A stretch of DNA of 52,013 nucleotides from JAGMXM01 sp964458325 (GCA_964458325.1 CAYWIM010000024.1:1-52013), one strand, 5' to 3'. Shown: positions 31,410 through 41,426, counted from the stretch's first letter. Notes: generated by a model from the letters alone, not told the origin. Made by a program: numbers and translations.

Positions 31410-33855
31410 ACGATCCGCTCCCGGTCACCCTCAGTGCCGCGGCGCGGACCTGGTACAGCTTGGGCCCCTCCGGCGCGCCCGCATCCACAAATCGCGTCCC
31501 CGCCAACGCCTCCGTATTCAGCCGCTCGAAGGGCCCGTCCAATCCGTTCCGCGATCGATAGACCCAATAGCTCGCCCCTGGCTCGGATGCCGCATCCCAT
31601 TCCAGGCTCACCCCCGAGCCTGTCCGCCGGGCCTGCACCCGGCTCGGCGGCGCAATCACCTCGAGCCGCAGCGTCGGATCCCCCAGCCAGGCCAGGAACA
31701 AGCTCGCCGTCGCGCCGAAAGAGGTCGGTTCGTTCATCGTCCGACGCAGCCCCGTTGCCACCGGCTCACCCAACCCCATCGCCTCGAGCCGCACCGCTGG
31801 GTTCCGGGCCCAAATGATCCCGAGACCGCGATTGGGCGTCGCCAGACAAGCGCGCAAAAAATTGTCCGGCGTGTTCCAGTCCCCAAAATAGGAGCCGTCC
31901 ACCATCAGAAACGCCGCCCCGGGTTCCCGCGCCGGATCCGCCAGGTGCGCCGCGGCGTGCGAATGCGGATGCCCGCAGCAGTTCAAGGTGTCGACCGAGC
32001 TGTATCCGCCCTGCAATCCCCAGACCACCGGAGTCCCCGCCGCAAAGACATCCCCTTCCCTCACCCGATCCGCTTCGCCGCCAAAACATCGGCTCGCGTG
32101 CCGCTGCGCCAGCCGATACAAATTCTCGTTAACCACCTCCATCGCGCCCATGAAATATCCTGCCACCACGGCCCGCTCCTCGAACTGGATCCCCCCATGC
32201 CGGTACCGGTGAGCCTTGTCCAGATACCGCCGCAGCAGATCCGGCTCCGACGCTGGAGCGACCCCCCGGGGCGTGTTCCTCCTGAAAACCTCGAGCCCCG
32301 CAAAATCCACCCGCCCCACCACCAGATCCAACGCGGCCGGATACCGGCCCTGATCGAATCGGCCGTCGCCGGGCAGATTGGGCGGTTGGCTCGCCCGGAC
32401 CTCGGCCTTGTCGGTCCACAATTCGGGCCGGCTCACCAATCCATACACGCCATCCACCGGCCATAGCCGCGCCCCATGCCCGTCCGGATTGATCGGCCCC
32501 GCATACGGAATGGCCACATGCCCCACGATATAGATCGCACGAGTGTCGCCCCGCCCCCCATCGGAGGCCGCCTTCACCCAATCGCGGATCTTCTCGATCC
32601 GGGACGGATTCCCCCCCCAATTCGCGTCGTCGTGCCGAGGCGCGTCAAACCGCGTGACCGTCCACCCATCACCCACGAGGTCCTCCCGCAACCGCTCGAG
32701 CTCCGCCCGCAGATCCCCCGCCACCGTCTCGTCCACCACCAACAAGATCCCTCCCCGATGCTCGACCGGAACGGCGCGCACCCCGGCCAGCAGATAGCGG
32801 TCTCCCACCCAATACTCGTATCGCCCCCCCAATGCCACGCCGTTCGTATCCCGGCGGCTCCAACCGCCCGGACCAGACCTCAAGTCGACCCAGTTCGTCT
32901 CTCCCCAGGCGCGCCGGCGGATCGGCATGGGCTCGTTCGGAGCCGCCTGCCACCGGAGCATGACCGCGGGAGGATCGGTCTGCGCCTCCGCGCTCAACGC
33001 CTCCCGGCTCGCCCACGCCTCGGCCGGACCCAGCGGATAATTGAACGTCTCCAGCTCGTCCAGCGTGCCTCGCACCTGCCCATCTCCCGCCCGGCCGCAT
33101 CCGACAAAGAAACCGCCCGCCCGGGTCGCCGGCCCCGGATAAACGCTGACGCCGCTGCCCTGCGCCACCCGCCTGCCATCGACGTACAAGGCCGTCATCC
33201 GTGGGCTGTAGGCCAGCGTGATCTCATGCCACTGGTTGGACACCCACCGGATCGGATGCGTGAGGAATGTCGCTCCTGCCCCATTGGTTTGCGCGGCGAA
33301 TCCGAGCTCCGTGCCCTGGCCGTTCACGTAAAATCCCCACCACCCATATCGCGGCGGCGGCGGGCTCCAGACGCCTGCCTCGAGAAACATCCCCGGCGCG
33401 CCCGGCCCCGCTCCCCCCGCCGTCGCGCTGCTCCAGTCCGGCCGGAACCAGAACCGAACCGATCCGGCTCCAAAGGCCAGATTCAGGCGCCCGTCCGACT
33501 CCGCCTCGCGATAGCTCAGCAGCGCCGGCCGCGCATGATGCAGGCGCAACGCGGTGCCATCCACCCCCGGCACCACCCAGACATTCGAGTGGCTCAGCGG
33601 CCACTGGCCGCGATCCCCCCCCCAGATCGACCCGTTGAAATCCCAGCGCGCCAGCCGCTCCGGCGCCGCCTCGACCCCTGAAATCCATGGCGCCGGATTC
33701 GCTCCGGCGCACTGCGGAATGCCTCGGGCGACCATGCACAGCCCCACCAGAAACCACCTCGGCCATCGCCACCGGGGAACCGCCCGCCCGGCGGGCGGCT
33801 GCACCGCCTTCCACCGGATGATTCCCAACACCCTCGCACGCAGGATCGCTTTCAA
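31366..33855 (-). CDS. Exported LamG / gingipain-fold (C25-like) protein
   Basis: An 829-residue exported protein. After an N-terminal hydrophobic segment (about 34-50) a LamG jellyroll (about 65-285) has VRFWFRPDW, WHEITLAYS, TALYVDGRRVA and GTLDELETFNYPL. Residues 365-720 resemble the peptidase C25 (gingipain) fold: LLVVDETVAGDLRAEL, YIVGHVAIPY and CCGHPHSH, then FLMVDGSYFGDW where the catalytic Cys of C25 enzymes normally sits. No Cys is present there, so it is probably not an active protease. Residues 728-829 look like a fibronectin-type III domain. The start codon at 33855 is the first plausible one. Confidence 0.78.
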   Translation of the reverse strand: MKAILRARVLGIIRWKAVQPPAGRAVPRWRWPRWFLVGLCMVARGIPQCAGANPAPWISGVEAAPERLARWDFNGSIWGGDRGQWPLSHSNVWVVPGVDGTALRLHHARPALLSYREAESDGRLNLAFGAGSVRFWFRPDWSSATAGGAGPGAPGMFLEAGVWSPPPPRYGWWGFYVNGQGTELGFAAQTNGAGATFLTHPIRWVSNQWHEITLAYSPRMTALYVDGRRVAQGSGVSVYPGPATRAGGFFVGCGRAGDGQVRGTLDELETFNYPLGPAEAWASREALSAEAQTDPPAVMLRWQAAPNEPMPIRRRAWGETNWVDLRSGPGGWSRRDTNGVALGGRYEYWVGDRYLLAGVRAVPVEHRGGILLVVDETVAGDLRAELERLREDLVGDGWTVTRFDAPRHDDANWGGNPSRIEKIRDWVKAASDGGRGDTRAIYIVGHVAIPYAGPINPDGHGARLWPVDGVYGLVSRPELWTDKAEVRASQPPNLPGDGRFDQGRYPAALDLVVGRVDFAGLEVFRRNTPRGVAPASEPDLLRRYLDKAHRYRHGGIQFEERAVVAGYFMGAMEVVNENLYRLAQRHASRCFGGEADRVREGDVFAAGTPVVWGLQGGYSSVDTLNCCGHPHSHAAAHLADPAREPGAAFLMVDGSYFGDWNTPDNFLRACLATPNRGLGIIWARNPAVRLEAMGLGEPVATGLRRTMNEPTSFGATASLFLAWLGDPTLRLEVIAPPSRVQARRTGSGVSLEWDAASEPGASYWVYRSRNGLDGPFERLNTEALAGTRFVDAGAPEGPKLYQVRAAALRVTGSGSFTNLSQGVFARLDR

Positions 33856-34026
33856 TGGATCGCATTGTCCAGCCGGGTGGGAGCGGAATCAAGCCGCCGT
33901 TTCGGTTCCTTGAAAGACCGGCCAGACACTTGCCTTCCTTCGGCGCTGGCATTTCGTCGCTGGACTGCGTAGGATCTGGAGAAACAGATCGCTGAGGTGT
34001 CCGAACCCTGGCGCCTGCATGCCTCC

Positions 34027-35391
34027 ATGAAAATCCAGAACGTGTTGCTCATCCAGCCGATGCACGAGAAACGCTCGGGCAAGGAAAGGACATCGTTCCA
34101 TTTTCCGTGGGGCATCGCTTACGTGGCCACCTGCCTCAAGCAGGCGGGTTTCAACGTCCGTTTCGTCGACGGGCAGGCCCTCCAGCTCCCCAAGGAACTG
34201 CTCATCCCCCAGCTCGATGCATTCGAGCGCGATGCGGTAGGGATCACGGCTTTCTCGACCCAATACAACGCGGTCCGCCAGATCGCCGCCCACCTCAAGG
34301 CTGCCTCCAACGCCCCCATCATTGTCGGCGGCCCCCTGGCCACTTACCAGCCTGAGCTCGTCCTCCAAACCACTGCGGCCGATGTCTGCGTCATCGGGGA
34401 CGGCGAGAGCACCGGCGTCGAGCTCCTCCGCAACTTCGATAATCTCGAACGAGTCAACGGCATCGCCTTCCGCCAAAATGGACGCATCTGCCGCACGCCT
34501 TCGCAGGACCGCCTCGTCCATCTCGACGATCTTCCCATCCCGGACTTTGGCTTCTTCGACATGGCCAAATACCTCAACCAATCGAACAGCTTCGCCCAGA
34601 AACAAGCGACCGGGCCTGCCATCAGCTTCATTACTTCCCGCGGCTGCCCCTACAACTGCCATTTCTGCTCCAAATCATCCCGCCTCTATCGCAGCATGTC
34701 TCCCCGCCGAGTCTTCGAGCTGCTCCAATTCATCCAAGACCAGTTCCATATCGAGGAGGTCGCATTCAACGACGAGCTGTTCCTCGCCTCGAAAAAGCGG
34801 CTGGGCGAACTGGGCCCTTATCTGACGCAGTTGGGTCTTCGCTGGGGAGGCCAAGCCCGCGTCAATCTCGTCGATGCCGAGGTCCTCGACCTCGCCCAGC
34901 GCCACGGGTGCATCGGCCTCGGCTATGGCATCGAGTCCGGCAGCCAGAAAATCCTCGATAACATGAGCAAGAGGATCACCGTCGCCCAGATCGAAAATGC
35001 GATGCGCCTGACCCTGCAGCGCCGCCTCCCCGTCAAGGTCCAGCTCATCTTTGGCTACCCGGGCGAGGACGATCAAACCGTCCAGGAGACCATCGATCTC
35101 TTCCGCCGCGTCGATCACCCCGGCCGCCGATTCGTCGTGATCACCCCGATCCCCGGCTCCCAGCTCTACCGAGACTGCATCGCCCAAGGCCGCATCCGCG
35201 ACGAGCCCGCCTACCTCTGCGCCCTCGAAAAAAGTTTCGGCTACGGGAGTGTCCATGTCAATTTCACCCCCTGGCCCGACCACGAAATCTACCCCCGCAA
35301 ACGCGCCGCCGAGGAAGCCATGCGCCGCAATTATGTCTCCCGATCCTGGACCCGCAGGATCCGATACTTCTTCACCCGCCGCCTCACATAG
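34027..35391 (+). CDS. B12-binding radical SAM protein
   Basis: A 454-residue protein of the B12-binding/radical-SAM superfamily. The N-terminal Rossmann half (1-175) contains IVGGPLATYQPE and VIGDGES, as in cobalamin-binding domains, but without a clear DxHxxG. The radical-SAM half carries the [4Fe-4S] motif CPYNCHFC (Cys207, Cys211 and Cys214) after FITSRG. It ends with the GIESGS(Q)KIL and FGYPGEDD motifs typical of HpnP/HpnR/methyltransferase relatives. The substrate is unknown; methylation or rearrangement of a lipid or antibiotic-like product is possible. ATG 34027 begins MKIQNVLLIQP, the normal start; an upstream in-frame codon at 33997 is less likely. Confidence 0.9.
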   Translation: MKIQNVLLIQPMHEKRSGKERTSFHFPWGIAYVATCLKQAGFNVRFVDGQALQLPKELLIPQLDAFERDAVGITAFSTQYNAVRQIAAHLKAASNAPIIVGGPLATYQPELVLQTTAADVCVIGDGESTGVELLRNFDNLERVNGIAFRQNGRICRTPSQDRLVHLDDLPIPDFGFFDMAKYLNQSNSFAQKQATGPAISFITSRGCPYNCHFCSKSSRLYRSMSPRRVFELLQFIQDQFHIEEVAFNDELFLASKKRLGELGPYLTQLGLRWGGQARVNLVDAEVLDLAQRHGCIGLGYGIESGSQKILDNMSKRITVAQIENAMRLTLQRRLPVKVQLIFGYPGEDDQTVQETIDLFRRVDHPGRRFVVITPIPGSQLYRDCIAQGRIRDEPAYLCALEKSFGYGSVHVNFTPWPDHEIYPRKRAAEEAMRRNYVSRSWTRRIRYFFTRRLT

Positions 35392-35407
35392 GATGGCGGC
35401 GAGATCC

Positions 35408-36529
35408 TCACCGGACGATGGCCTTGCGTCCCAGCCCCAGCACCTCGCGCCCATAGGCCAGGCTATGTTCCAGCTCCACCTTCTGGTACTCCTTCTCCGC
35501 CAGCTCCGCGTCGAACATCGCCGGCGGCGCCCACGGCTCGCGCGGCTGCCCCTGCCGAGCCAGCCGGATGAACCGCATCAGATCCCGGGCCGGCACCGCC
35601 GGATAGGCCTTCCAGTAGCTGGGCACCAGATACGGCAGGTTGAGGTTGACCCCCGAGACCGTCCGCACGCAAAAAGCCGCCTCCGGACAGAGCTGCGCGA
35701 ACCGCCGGACGTAAGCCCGAAAATCCACCTGGCCCTGCCCCAGCGCTGTCCATTGCACCGCCGCCCCTTCCCGCACCTCCCAGATCGCCGAATCCCGAAT
35801 CCCCGTCGTGATCGCATACGGGCCCAGCACCTCCAAGCTGTCCAGCGGATCCTCCAGACTCAGGACCGCGTTCCCGGCATCCATGCTCGCCCCCACAAAA
35901 TCCCGCCCCGCCTCCTCGATCAGCCCCGCCAGCTCGGACGCCCGCAGATCGCCTGCATGATTCTCCACCGCGATCTTCACGCCCGCATCGAGCGCGCGGC
36001 TGCGGCAGCTCTTGAGCGCCTCGACCACCTCCCGCACCCGGGACGAAATACCCTCCGAACCCAGGCGGTCCTCGTAGGACCCCAACACACAGCGAATCAC
36101 CCGCGCCCCCAGCCATCCGGCGGCCTGGATCGCCTGGCTTATCTGATCCTCCGCCGTGCCGGCTTGCGGGTTGAACAGCCTCGAGCCCGGGCAGATGCTC
36201 CCCGTGCCGATCTGGAGCTCGATCCCCGCCGCCTCGGCCCGCGCTCGCAATTCCTGAAGATAGCTCGCCTCCAGCCGCTCCATCGAGCTGAGTCCGGAAA
36301 ACATCAGCACGTCGACCTGCTGAGCGGCCGCGTAGGCCAGCAGCGCCGGCGCCTTCCATCGCCAGGATCGCACGCAGAGAATATCGAAACCCAGCTTGAT
36401 CCGGGTCGTCCGATCCTCCGCCTCGCCTTCCCGGGCCCCCGCGCGCTCCGCCATCGCCCATCCGGCGCCGGCCATTGCCGCCCGCACCCATGGCTTGCGC
36501 CTCGCATTCCTGGACCGCTCGATGGTCAT
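35408..36529 (-). CDS. Xylose isomerase-like TIM-barrel sugar phosphate isomerase/epimerase
   Basis: A 373-residue AP-endonuclease-2/xylose-isomerase-like TIM barrel. The N-terminus (RNARRKPWVRAAMAGAGWAMA) looks like a degenerate twin-arginine signal, as common in Verrucomicrobia paralogues of this family. Probable metal-ligand positions: the Glu of KIAVENHAGD, the Asp of VGASMDAGN, and a downstream Glu/His pair around GQGQVDFRAY. Such enzymes isomerise or epimerise sugars or inositols; the substrate is unknown. It is convergent with the radical-SAM gene, with a gap of 16 bases. Confidence 0.85.
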   Translation of the reverse strand: MTIERSRNARRKPWVRAAMAGAGWAMAERAGAREGEAEDRTTRIKLGFDILCVRSWRWKAPALLAYAAAQQVDVLMFSGLSSMERLEASYLQELRARAEAAGIELQIGTGSICPGSRLFNPQAGTAEDQISQAIQAAGWLGARVIRCVLGSYEDRLGSEGISSRVREVVEALKSCRSRALDAGVKIAVENHAGDLRASELAGLIEEAGRDFVGASMDAGNAVLSLEDPLDSLEVLGPYAITTGIRDSAIWEVREGAAVQWTALGQGQVDFRAYVRRFAQLCPEAAFCVRTVSGVNLNLPYLVPSYWKAYPAVPARDLMRFIRLARQGQPREPWAPPAMFDAELAEKEYQKVELEHSLAYGREVLGLGRKAIVR

Positions 36530-36586
36530 GCCCCTAATTCACACGGTCCATTCCTGTAAGGCAAGCGGCGAAATCAAACCCCCGGT

Positions 36587-39253
36587 TCAATCGTCATCCA
36601 CCGCCTTCACCGCCCATTCGGGATAGGGCGCCGCCGCCCCCTTCATGGCGCGCCACAGGATTCGGTTCAGAACATCCTCCGGACAGCGGTCCACTTCATC
36701 GAGCGGAAGCCGGCTTGATACCAAAGCGTCCTGGCGCAGCACAGGATCGATGACCGCCTTCGGCTCGGGGTTCAGCTGATCCAGCGGCACGCGGCTCGGC
36801 ACGCTCGCGAACGGCGTGAAATCGGGCGTCTCGGTAAAACAATCCGTCATGGGCGTGGCCGACGCATCCAGCTGGTTCATCGGCGGCAGCCCCAGGATCA
36901 GCTCGATCGTCCGCACGAGGCTCGTCTGGTTATATTGGGAGCTGATCGTCTGGCCGCGCTTCGTGTAGGGGCTCACGACATAGCAGGTCGTGCGGTACCC
37001 GCTCACGTGATCCCAGCCGGCCTGCGGATCGTCCTCGATCGCGAACAGGCACGTCTCCGGCCAGAACCGGCTCCGCGTCACCGCCTCGACCACCTGCCCC
37101 AGCGCCAGGTCGTTGTCCGCAATCTGCGCCCCCGGCGTCGGATACTCGCCGCGCGTGCCCCCCGTGTGGTCGTTGGGCAGAAACAGGATGATCAGCTCCG
37201 GAAAGCCGCCGCCGGCCTCGAACTGCCGCAGCTCGCGGATGAACTCGGCCGCGCGCATCACGTCCGGCACCTTCAGATCCCAGCCCACAGTGTTGGTGTT
37301 GCTGTGCGCCCGCAGCGACTCGATCCCCGGACGGCTCCGCAGCTGCACCCGGCCCCCCCCGACCTGGTGCTCCCGCCAAAAATCGCTCCAGGTCAGACGC
37401 CCTTTCCGCGCCCGATCCGCCCAGCCTGCATCCGACATCATCCATTCCCCGTAATTCCGAAAGCTCTTCCCGTGCGCCAGCGCGTTGTCCCACAAAAAAC
37501 CCGACGAAGCCCATGCCAGCGCATCGATGTTATCCTCGCTCTTCGCCCCCGGATAGCTCCGCGGGCTCCCCGAGGTAAGCTGGCGCTCGACATACGCGCT
37601 GGCGATCGAGCTGTCCGTCCATTGGTGCCCGTCGGCGCTCTGCACCCCCGAGCAGTAGGTGTTGTCCAGCAATACAAACTCGCGCGCGATCTTGTGCTGG
37701 TTCGGCGTGTAGCGCTCGCCAAAGATGCACAGCCCGGCGTCGCCGTTGCCCTCCGGCATGTCTCCCAGCACCTGGTCATAGCTCCGATTTTCCTTGATGA
37801 CATAGATCACATGCCGAAACACGCTGGGCTCGCCCGCCCGCTCCGGCACCGGCCGCGCAGGCTGCCCCGCGCGCGGCGGGAGAAACGCCTCTCGCATTTT
37901 CGGGTAGTGCATGTTCCTCCGCGCATCCGCCGTCAGAGCCGTCAGCCGCACCCGCGAAGGCGCCGGGATCAACGAGACAGTGCCGAAGAAATCCTTGGTG
38001 CGAAGCTTCACGGGCTCTTCGGGCCCGAACACCTTCACCGCCCCAATGCCCTTGATGTTCGCCACGCACAGCGCCCGCCGCCGCGCATCGTATTGCACCG
38101 CGCCCGGAAACCACCCGGTCGGAATCAGCCCGGCCACCCCCGAGGCGTTCCCGGCCGGATCGAACCGGATGACGGCCACAGAGTTCTGCGTCCCATTGCA
38201 CACATACAGCCGCCGGCCGGAGGGATCGAAGGCCAGCGCGTTCGGCTGGGCCCCGAACAGATCGGCCGGTGTCTGGCGCGCCCAGATCTTCTCCACCACC
38301 CGATCTGTCCGAACATCGATCACGCTCAGGGTGTCGCTGCCCGTGTTCGCAACGACGACGTGCCTCCTATCGGGCGATACCGCCAGCGCCGAGGGATTTA
38401 GCCCCACCATGACCTCGCCCCGCACCTCGCCGCTCCCCAGGTGGATCACTGTCACCGAGCCTTCATTGGGGATGTGCCTGACCTCATCCACCCTCACGGT
38501 GGTGCCTTTCCCGGCCGGAGCGACGGTCTCCGCTTCCGGCGATGGACGCCGCCCGCCGCTGTTGCTCACATAGGCCTTCCCTCCAGCCAGCCCCACATCG
38601 TACGGCGCCACCCCCGTGTCCCAGGACCGAAGGACCTGCCCAGTCCGCGTGTCCAGCTCATGCAGCCGATTGCCCAGATTGCCCGCCACATAGAGCCGCC
38701 CCCCGTCCTCGGATAAAGCGAGCCCCACCGGAATCTCCTGCCTCCGCCGGGGCGCCTTCGCGTCCGGTATGGGCATCACCTCGGGCCGCCCCACCCGGCC
38801 CTGCCCGTCCACCGGAAACACCCAGACGCTTCCACCCGCGTTTGAAAGATAGATCCGCCGCCCGTCCAGCGAGAACAAAAGCCCCGCCAGGCTCATCTCG
38901 GCCGTTACCTTGTTCGAAACCCCGGCCGACAGCCCCACGGTTTGCAGGATCTGGCCGCTGCCCGGATCGATCAGGACCAGCGCGTTGGTCTTGCCCGCCG
39001 CAGCCAGCAGCCGGCCGTCCGGGCTCAGCGAAAGCGCTTGCGGACGCATCCCGGGCAGCTCGACCTGGCGCCCGGCCGGCGTCAGCACCTGCCCCGTGGG
39101 GGTCTCATAACGGTTGGCCCCCACACGCCCGATCGCGTTCGGCGCGGCCAGCCCCACCGACGACGTCGTCCGGTCCGCCACACAGCCCACCCCGATGGCG
39201 GCCACCACCCCGATCGAAACGCACAGCGATCCATAAATGGCAATTCGGCTCAT
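36587..39253 (-). CDS. YncE-like beta-propeller / alkaline-phosphatase-fold lipoprotein
   Basis: An 888-residue exported protein. An N-terminal lipobox-like VAAIGVGC (Cys24) follows a hydrophobic stretch. Residues 40-440 form a YVTN/YncE seven-bladed propeller with repeated LSPDGR, RLYVAGNLGNRLH and VVVANTGSDTLSVID blades. Residues about 480-870 are a phosphoesterase/alkaline-phosphatase-superfamily domain: VIYVIKENRSYDQVLGDM (start of the metal site), DGHQWTDS, FLPNDHTGG and EDDPQAGWDHVSGYR. Together they suggest an extracytoplasmic phosphodiesterase with a propeller partner. It is transcribed divergently from the HAD hydrolase gene. Confidence 0.87.
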   Translation of the reverse strand: MSRIAIYGSLCVSIGVVAAIGVGCVADRTTSSVGLAAPNAIGRVGANRYETPTGQVLTPAGRQVELPGMRPQALSLSPDGRLLAAAGKTNALVLIDPGSGQILQTVGLSAGVSNKVTAEMSLAGLLFSLDGRRIYLSNAGGSVWVFPVDGQGRVGRPEVMPIPDAKAPRRRQEIPVGLALSEDGGRLYVAGNLGNRLHELDTRTGQVLRSWDTGVAPYDVGLAGGKAYVSNSGGRRPSPEAETVAPAGKGTTVRVDEVRHIPNEGSVTVIHLGSGEVRGEVMVGLNPSALAVSPDRRHVVVANTGSDTLSVIDVRTDRVVEKIWARQTPADLFGAQPNALAFDPSGRRLYVCNGTQNSVAVIRFDPAGNASGVAGLIPTGWFPGAVQYDARRRALCVANIKGIGAVKVFGPEEPVKLRTKDFFGTVSLIPAPSRVRLTALTADARRNMHYPKMREAFLPPRAGQPARPVPERAGEPSVFRHVIYVIKENRSYDQVLGDMPEGNGDAGLCIFGERYTPNQHKIAREFVLLDNTYCSGVQSADGHQWTDSSIASAYVERQLTSGSPRSYPGAKSEDNIDALAWASSGFLWDNALAHGKSFRNYGEWMMSDAGWADRARKGRLTWSDFWREHQVGGGRVQLRSRPGIESLRAHSNTNTVGWDLKVPDVMRAAEFIRELRQFEAGGGFPELIILFLPNDHTGGTRGEYPTPGAQIADNDLALGQVVEAVTRSRFWPETCLFAIEDDPQAGWDHVSGYRTTCYVVSPYTKRGQTISSQYNQTSLVRTIELILGLPPMNQLDASATPMTDCFTETPDFTPFASVPSRVPLDQLNPEPKAVIDPVLRQDALVSSRLPLDEVDRCPEDVLNRILWRAMKGAAAPYPEWAVKAVDDD

Positions 39254-39439
39254 GCGCGCTATCTGTTACCTGTTGCCTCGCGGAAACGTCAACCAAATCG
39301 AGATTGTCCATTCGATCCATCGGACTCGAAGAGGCCGTGAATCGCGCCCCACTCCAAACCCCCGCCGTTGACTTTCAGGCCGATTCACCGTAAAGCCACA
39401 ATCCAGGCCGCCGCCTTTCCAGCGCCGGCCACTCTGTCC

Positions 39440-40303
39440 ATGCACGATGCCACTGGCCCTCAGCCCGAACCGCTGGCCGCCTTCCGCGGCCGGATCGAAC
39501 TGGCCCCCCACTTCCAGCCCCGCCATCCAATCAGCCACGTGCTCTTCGACTTTGACGGAACGCTCTCCCTCATCCGCCAGGGCTGGCCCGAGGTCATGCT
39601 GCCCATGTTCGTCGAGATGCTCCCCCTTCGGCCCGGCGAAACCGAGGCCGCCGTCCGACCGCTGCTCTTCGAGGATATCATGCGTCTCAATGGCAAGCAG
39701 ACCATCTACCAGATGATCCAGTTCGCCGATCGCGTCCGGGAGCGCGGCGGCAGCCCCCGAGAGCCGCTCTGGTACAAACACGAATACCTCCGGCGCCTCG
39801 ACCAGCGCATCCAATCCCGCATCCAAGGCCTCCAATCCGGCGCCATCCAGCCCGATGACCTCCTGGTCCACGGCGCCCGATGCCTCCTCGAAAACCTCCG
39901 CCGCCGCCGCCTGCCCCTCTACCTCGCCAGCGGCACCGACGAATCCTATGTCCGGCGCGAAGCTGCGCTCCTCCAGATCGACGCCTTCTTCGGCCCCCAT
40001 ATCTACGGCGCCCTCGACGATTTCCGCAATTTCTCGAAGAAAATGGTCATCGACCGCATCCTGCGCGACCACCGGATCCCCGGCCAACACCTGCTGTCGT
40101 TCGGCGATGGCTACGTCGAAATCCAGAACACCAAGGAGGTCGGCGGCCTGGCCGTCGCTGTCGCCAGCGACGAAGCCCACAATGGCTCCGGCCGCATGGA
40201 TGAATGGAAACGACAGCGGCTTCTGGGCGTCGGCGCCGATATCGTCATCCCCGATTTCCGCGATGCCGGCCCGCTCCTGGATTGGCTCATCCCTGCCCTA
40301 TGA
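39440..40303 (+). CDS. HAD family phosphatase
   Basis: A 287-residue haloacid-dehalogenase hydrolase. Motif I is LFDFDGTLS (catalytic Asp37 and Asp39), motif II is YLASGTDESY, motif III Lys lies in FSKKMVIDRIL, and motif IV is FGDGYVEIQNTKEVGG. A cap domain occupies about 45-135. It probably dephosphorylates a sugar phosphate. The start at 39440 fits the family better than the upstream TTG. It is the first gene of a trio with the unknown gene at 40320 and the PfkB kinase; the gap to the next gene is 16 bases. Confidence 0.9.
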   Translation: MHDATGPQPEPLAAFRGRIELAPHFQPRHPISHVLFDFDGTLSLIRQGWPEVMLPMFVEMLPLRPGETEAAVRPLLFEDIMRLNGKQTIYQMIQFADRVRERGGSPREPLWYKHEYLRRLDQRIQSRIQGLQSGAIQPDDLLVHGARCLLENLRRRRLPLYLASGTDESYVRREAALLQIDAFFGPHIYGALDDFRNFSKKMVIDRILRDHRIPGQHLLSFGDGYVEIQNTKEVGGLAVAVASDEAHNGSGRMDEWKRQRLLGVGADIVIPDFRDAGPLLDWLIPAL

Positions 40304-40319
40304 ACCCCCCTCTCCTGCC

Positions 40320-41426
40320 ATGACGGACGAACTCGACCTCTCCCGCGTCCGCGTCTACCCCCTCGAGGAACGACGCAGCCTCAGCCGAATCGAGGAGATC
40401 CTGGTCGATCCCGATTCTCCTCCCCCGCCCGCCCCGCCCGATATCGCCGCCCTGGCCGCACAGTGCGCCGATGCCATCCTCGCCGCGCGCCGCCGCCAGC
40501 GGGCTGTGATCCTCATGTACGGAGCCCACCTGCTCCGCAACGGCGCCGCCCTCATCATCGAACGGCTCCTGCGCAACCGATCGATCACCCTCCTGGCCAC
40601 CAACGGCGCCGCCACGATCCACGACTGGGAGTTCGCCTTCCTGGGCCGCTCCACCGAAAGCGTCCGCGATCACGTCGCCCGCGGCCAGTTTGGGACTTGG
40701 GATGAAACCGGCCGCTTCCTGCACCTGGCCCTCTGGGTCGGAAGCCTCCGGGGCGATGGCTACGGCGCCAGCCTCGGACGGTTCATCCTCGAAGACGGCG
40801 CCACTCTCCCATCGCCGGCTGAGCTCGAAGAATCCATCCGCGCCCGACCCCGCGATCCGCTCGCAGCCGCCCGTGCCGACGTCCTCCATGCCATGATCCA
40901 GCATGACTTGCAGCCCGGCCCCCTCCGTGTGCCCCATCCATGGAAACACGCATCCATCCTCGCCCAGGCCTTCCAGCACCAGGTCCCCCTCACCGTCCAT
41001 CCCGGCGTCGGTTACGATATCATCGCGACCCATCCCATGTTCCATGGGGCCGTCATCGGCCGCTCGGCGACCGTCGATTTCCGCCGGTTCGCCGCCGCCG
41101 TCGAGCAGCTCGACGGCGGAGTCGTGCTCGTGCTCGGATCGGCCGTCATGGCGCCCCAGGTCTTCGAAAAGAGCCTCAGCTGCGTCAATAACCTCCGCTC
41201 CCAAGACCGCCGCCCTCCCGTTTGCGACCACTCCATCTATGTCGTCGACCTGCAGCCCGGCGGCCAGTGGGACTGGTCCCGGGGCGAACCCCCCAAATCC
41301 CACCCCGCCTACTACCTCCGCTTCTGCAAAAGCTTCGCCCGGATGGGCGGCCAGATGCATTACGCGTGCTTCGATCATGTCTCTTTCCTCCGCCTTGTAT
41401 GCAGCGCATTGAGCCTCCCCCGATGA
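40320..41426 (+). CDS. Conserved-looking protein of unknown function, Rossmann-like
   Basis: The 368 residues are not assigned. The N-terminus is Pro/Arg-rich and lacks a signal. Clear motif-like segments are VILMYGAHLLRNGA (with a His-Leu-Leu turn), ITLLATNGAATIHDWEFAFLG, PLTVHPGVGYDIIATHPMFHGA, and VVLVLGSAVMAPQVFEKSL. The strand-Gly patterns and ATNGAATIHD suggest a Rossmann-like fold distantly like the deoxyhypusine synthase/LOR-SDH NAD-binding group; this is an inference only. Tight coupling (ATGA with the kinase, 16 bases from the HAD gene) ties it to phosphosugar chemistry. ATG 40320 is used; the upstream frame is antisense-like. Confidence 0.8.
   Translation: MTDELDLSRVRVYPLEERRSLSRIEEILVDPDSPPPPAPPDIAALAAQCADAILAARRRQRAVILMYGAHLLRNGAALIIERLLRNRSITLLATNGAATIHDWEFAFLGRSTESVRDHVARGQFGTWDETGRFLHLALWVGSLRGDGYGASLGRFILEDGATLPSPAELEESIRARPRDPLAAARADVLHAMIQHDLQPGPLRVPHPWKHASILAQAFQHQVPLTVHPGVGYDIIATHPMFHGAVIGRSATVDFRRFAAAVEQLDGGVVLVLGSAVMAPQVFEKSLSCVNNLRSQDRRPPVCDHSIYVVDLQPGGQWDWSRGEPPKSHPAYYLRFCKSFARMGGQMHYACFDHVSFLRLVCSALSLPR

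Noticed and set aside
39368..39439. Earlier TTG start of the HAD hydrolase
   Set aside because: The added residues are unconserved-looking and the ATG at 39440 places motif I at a normal distance.
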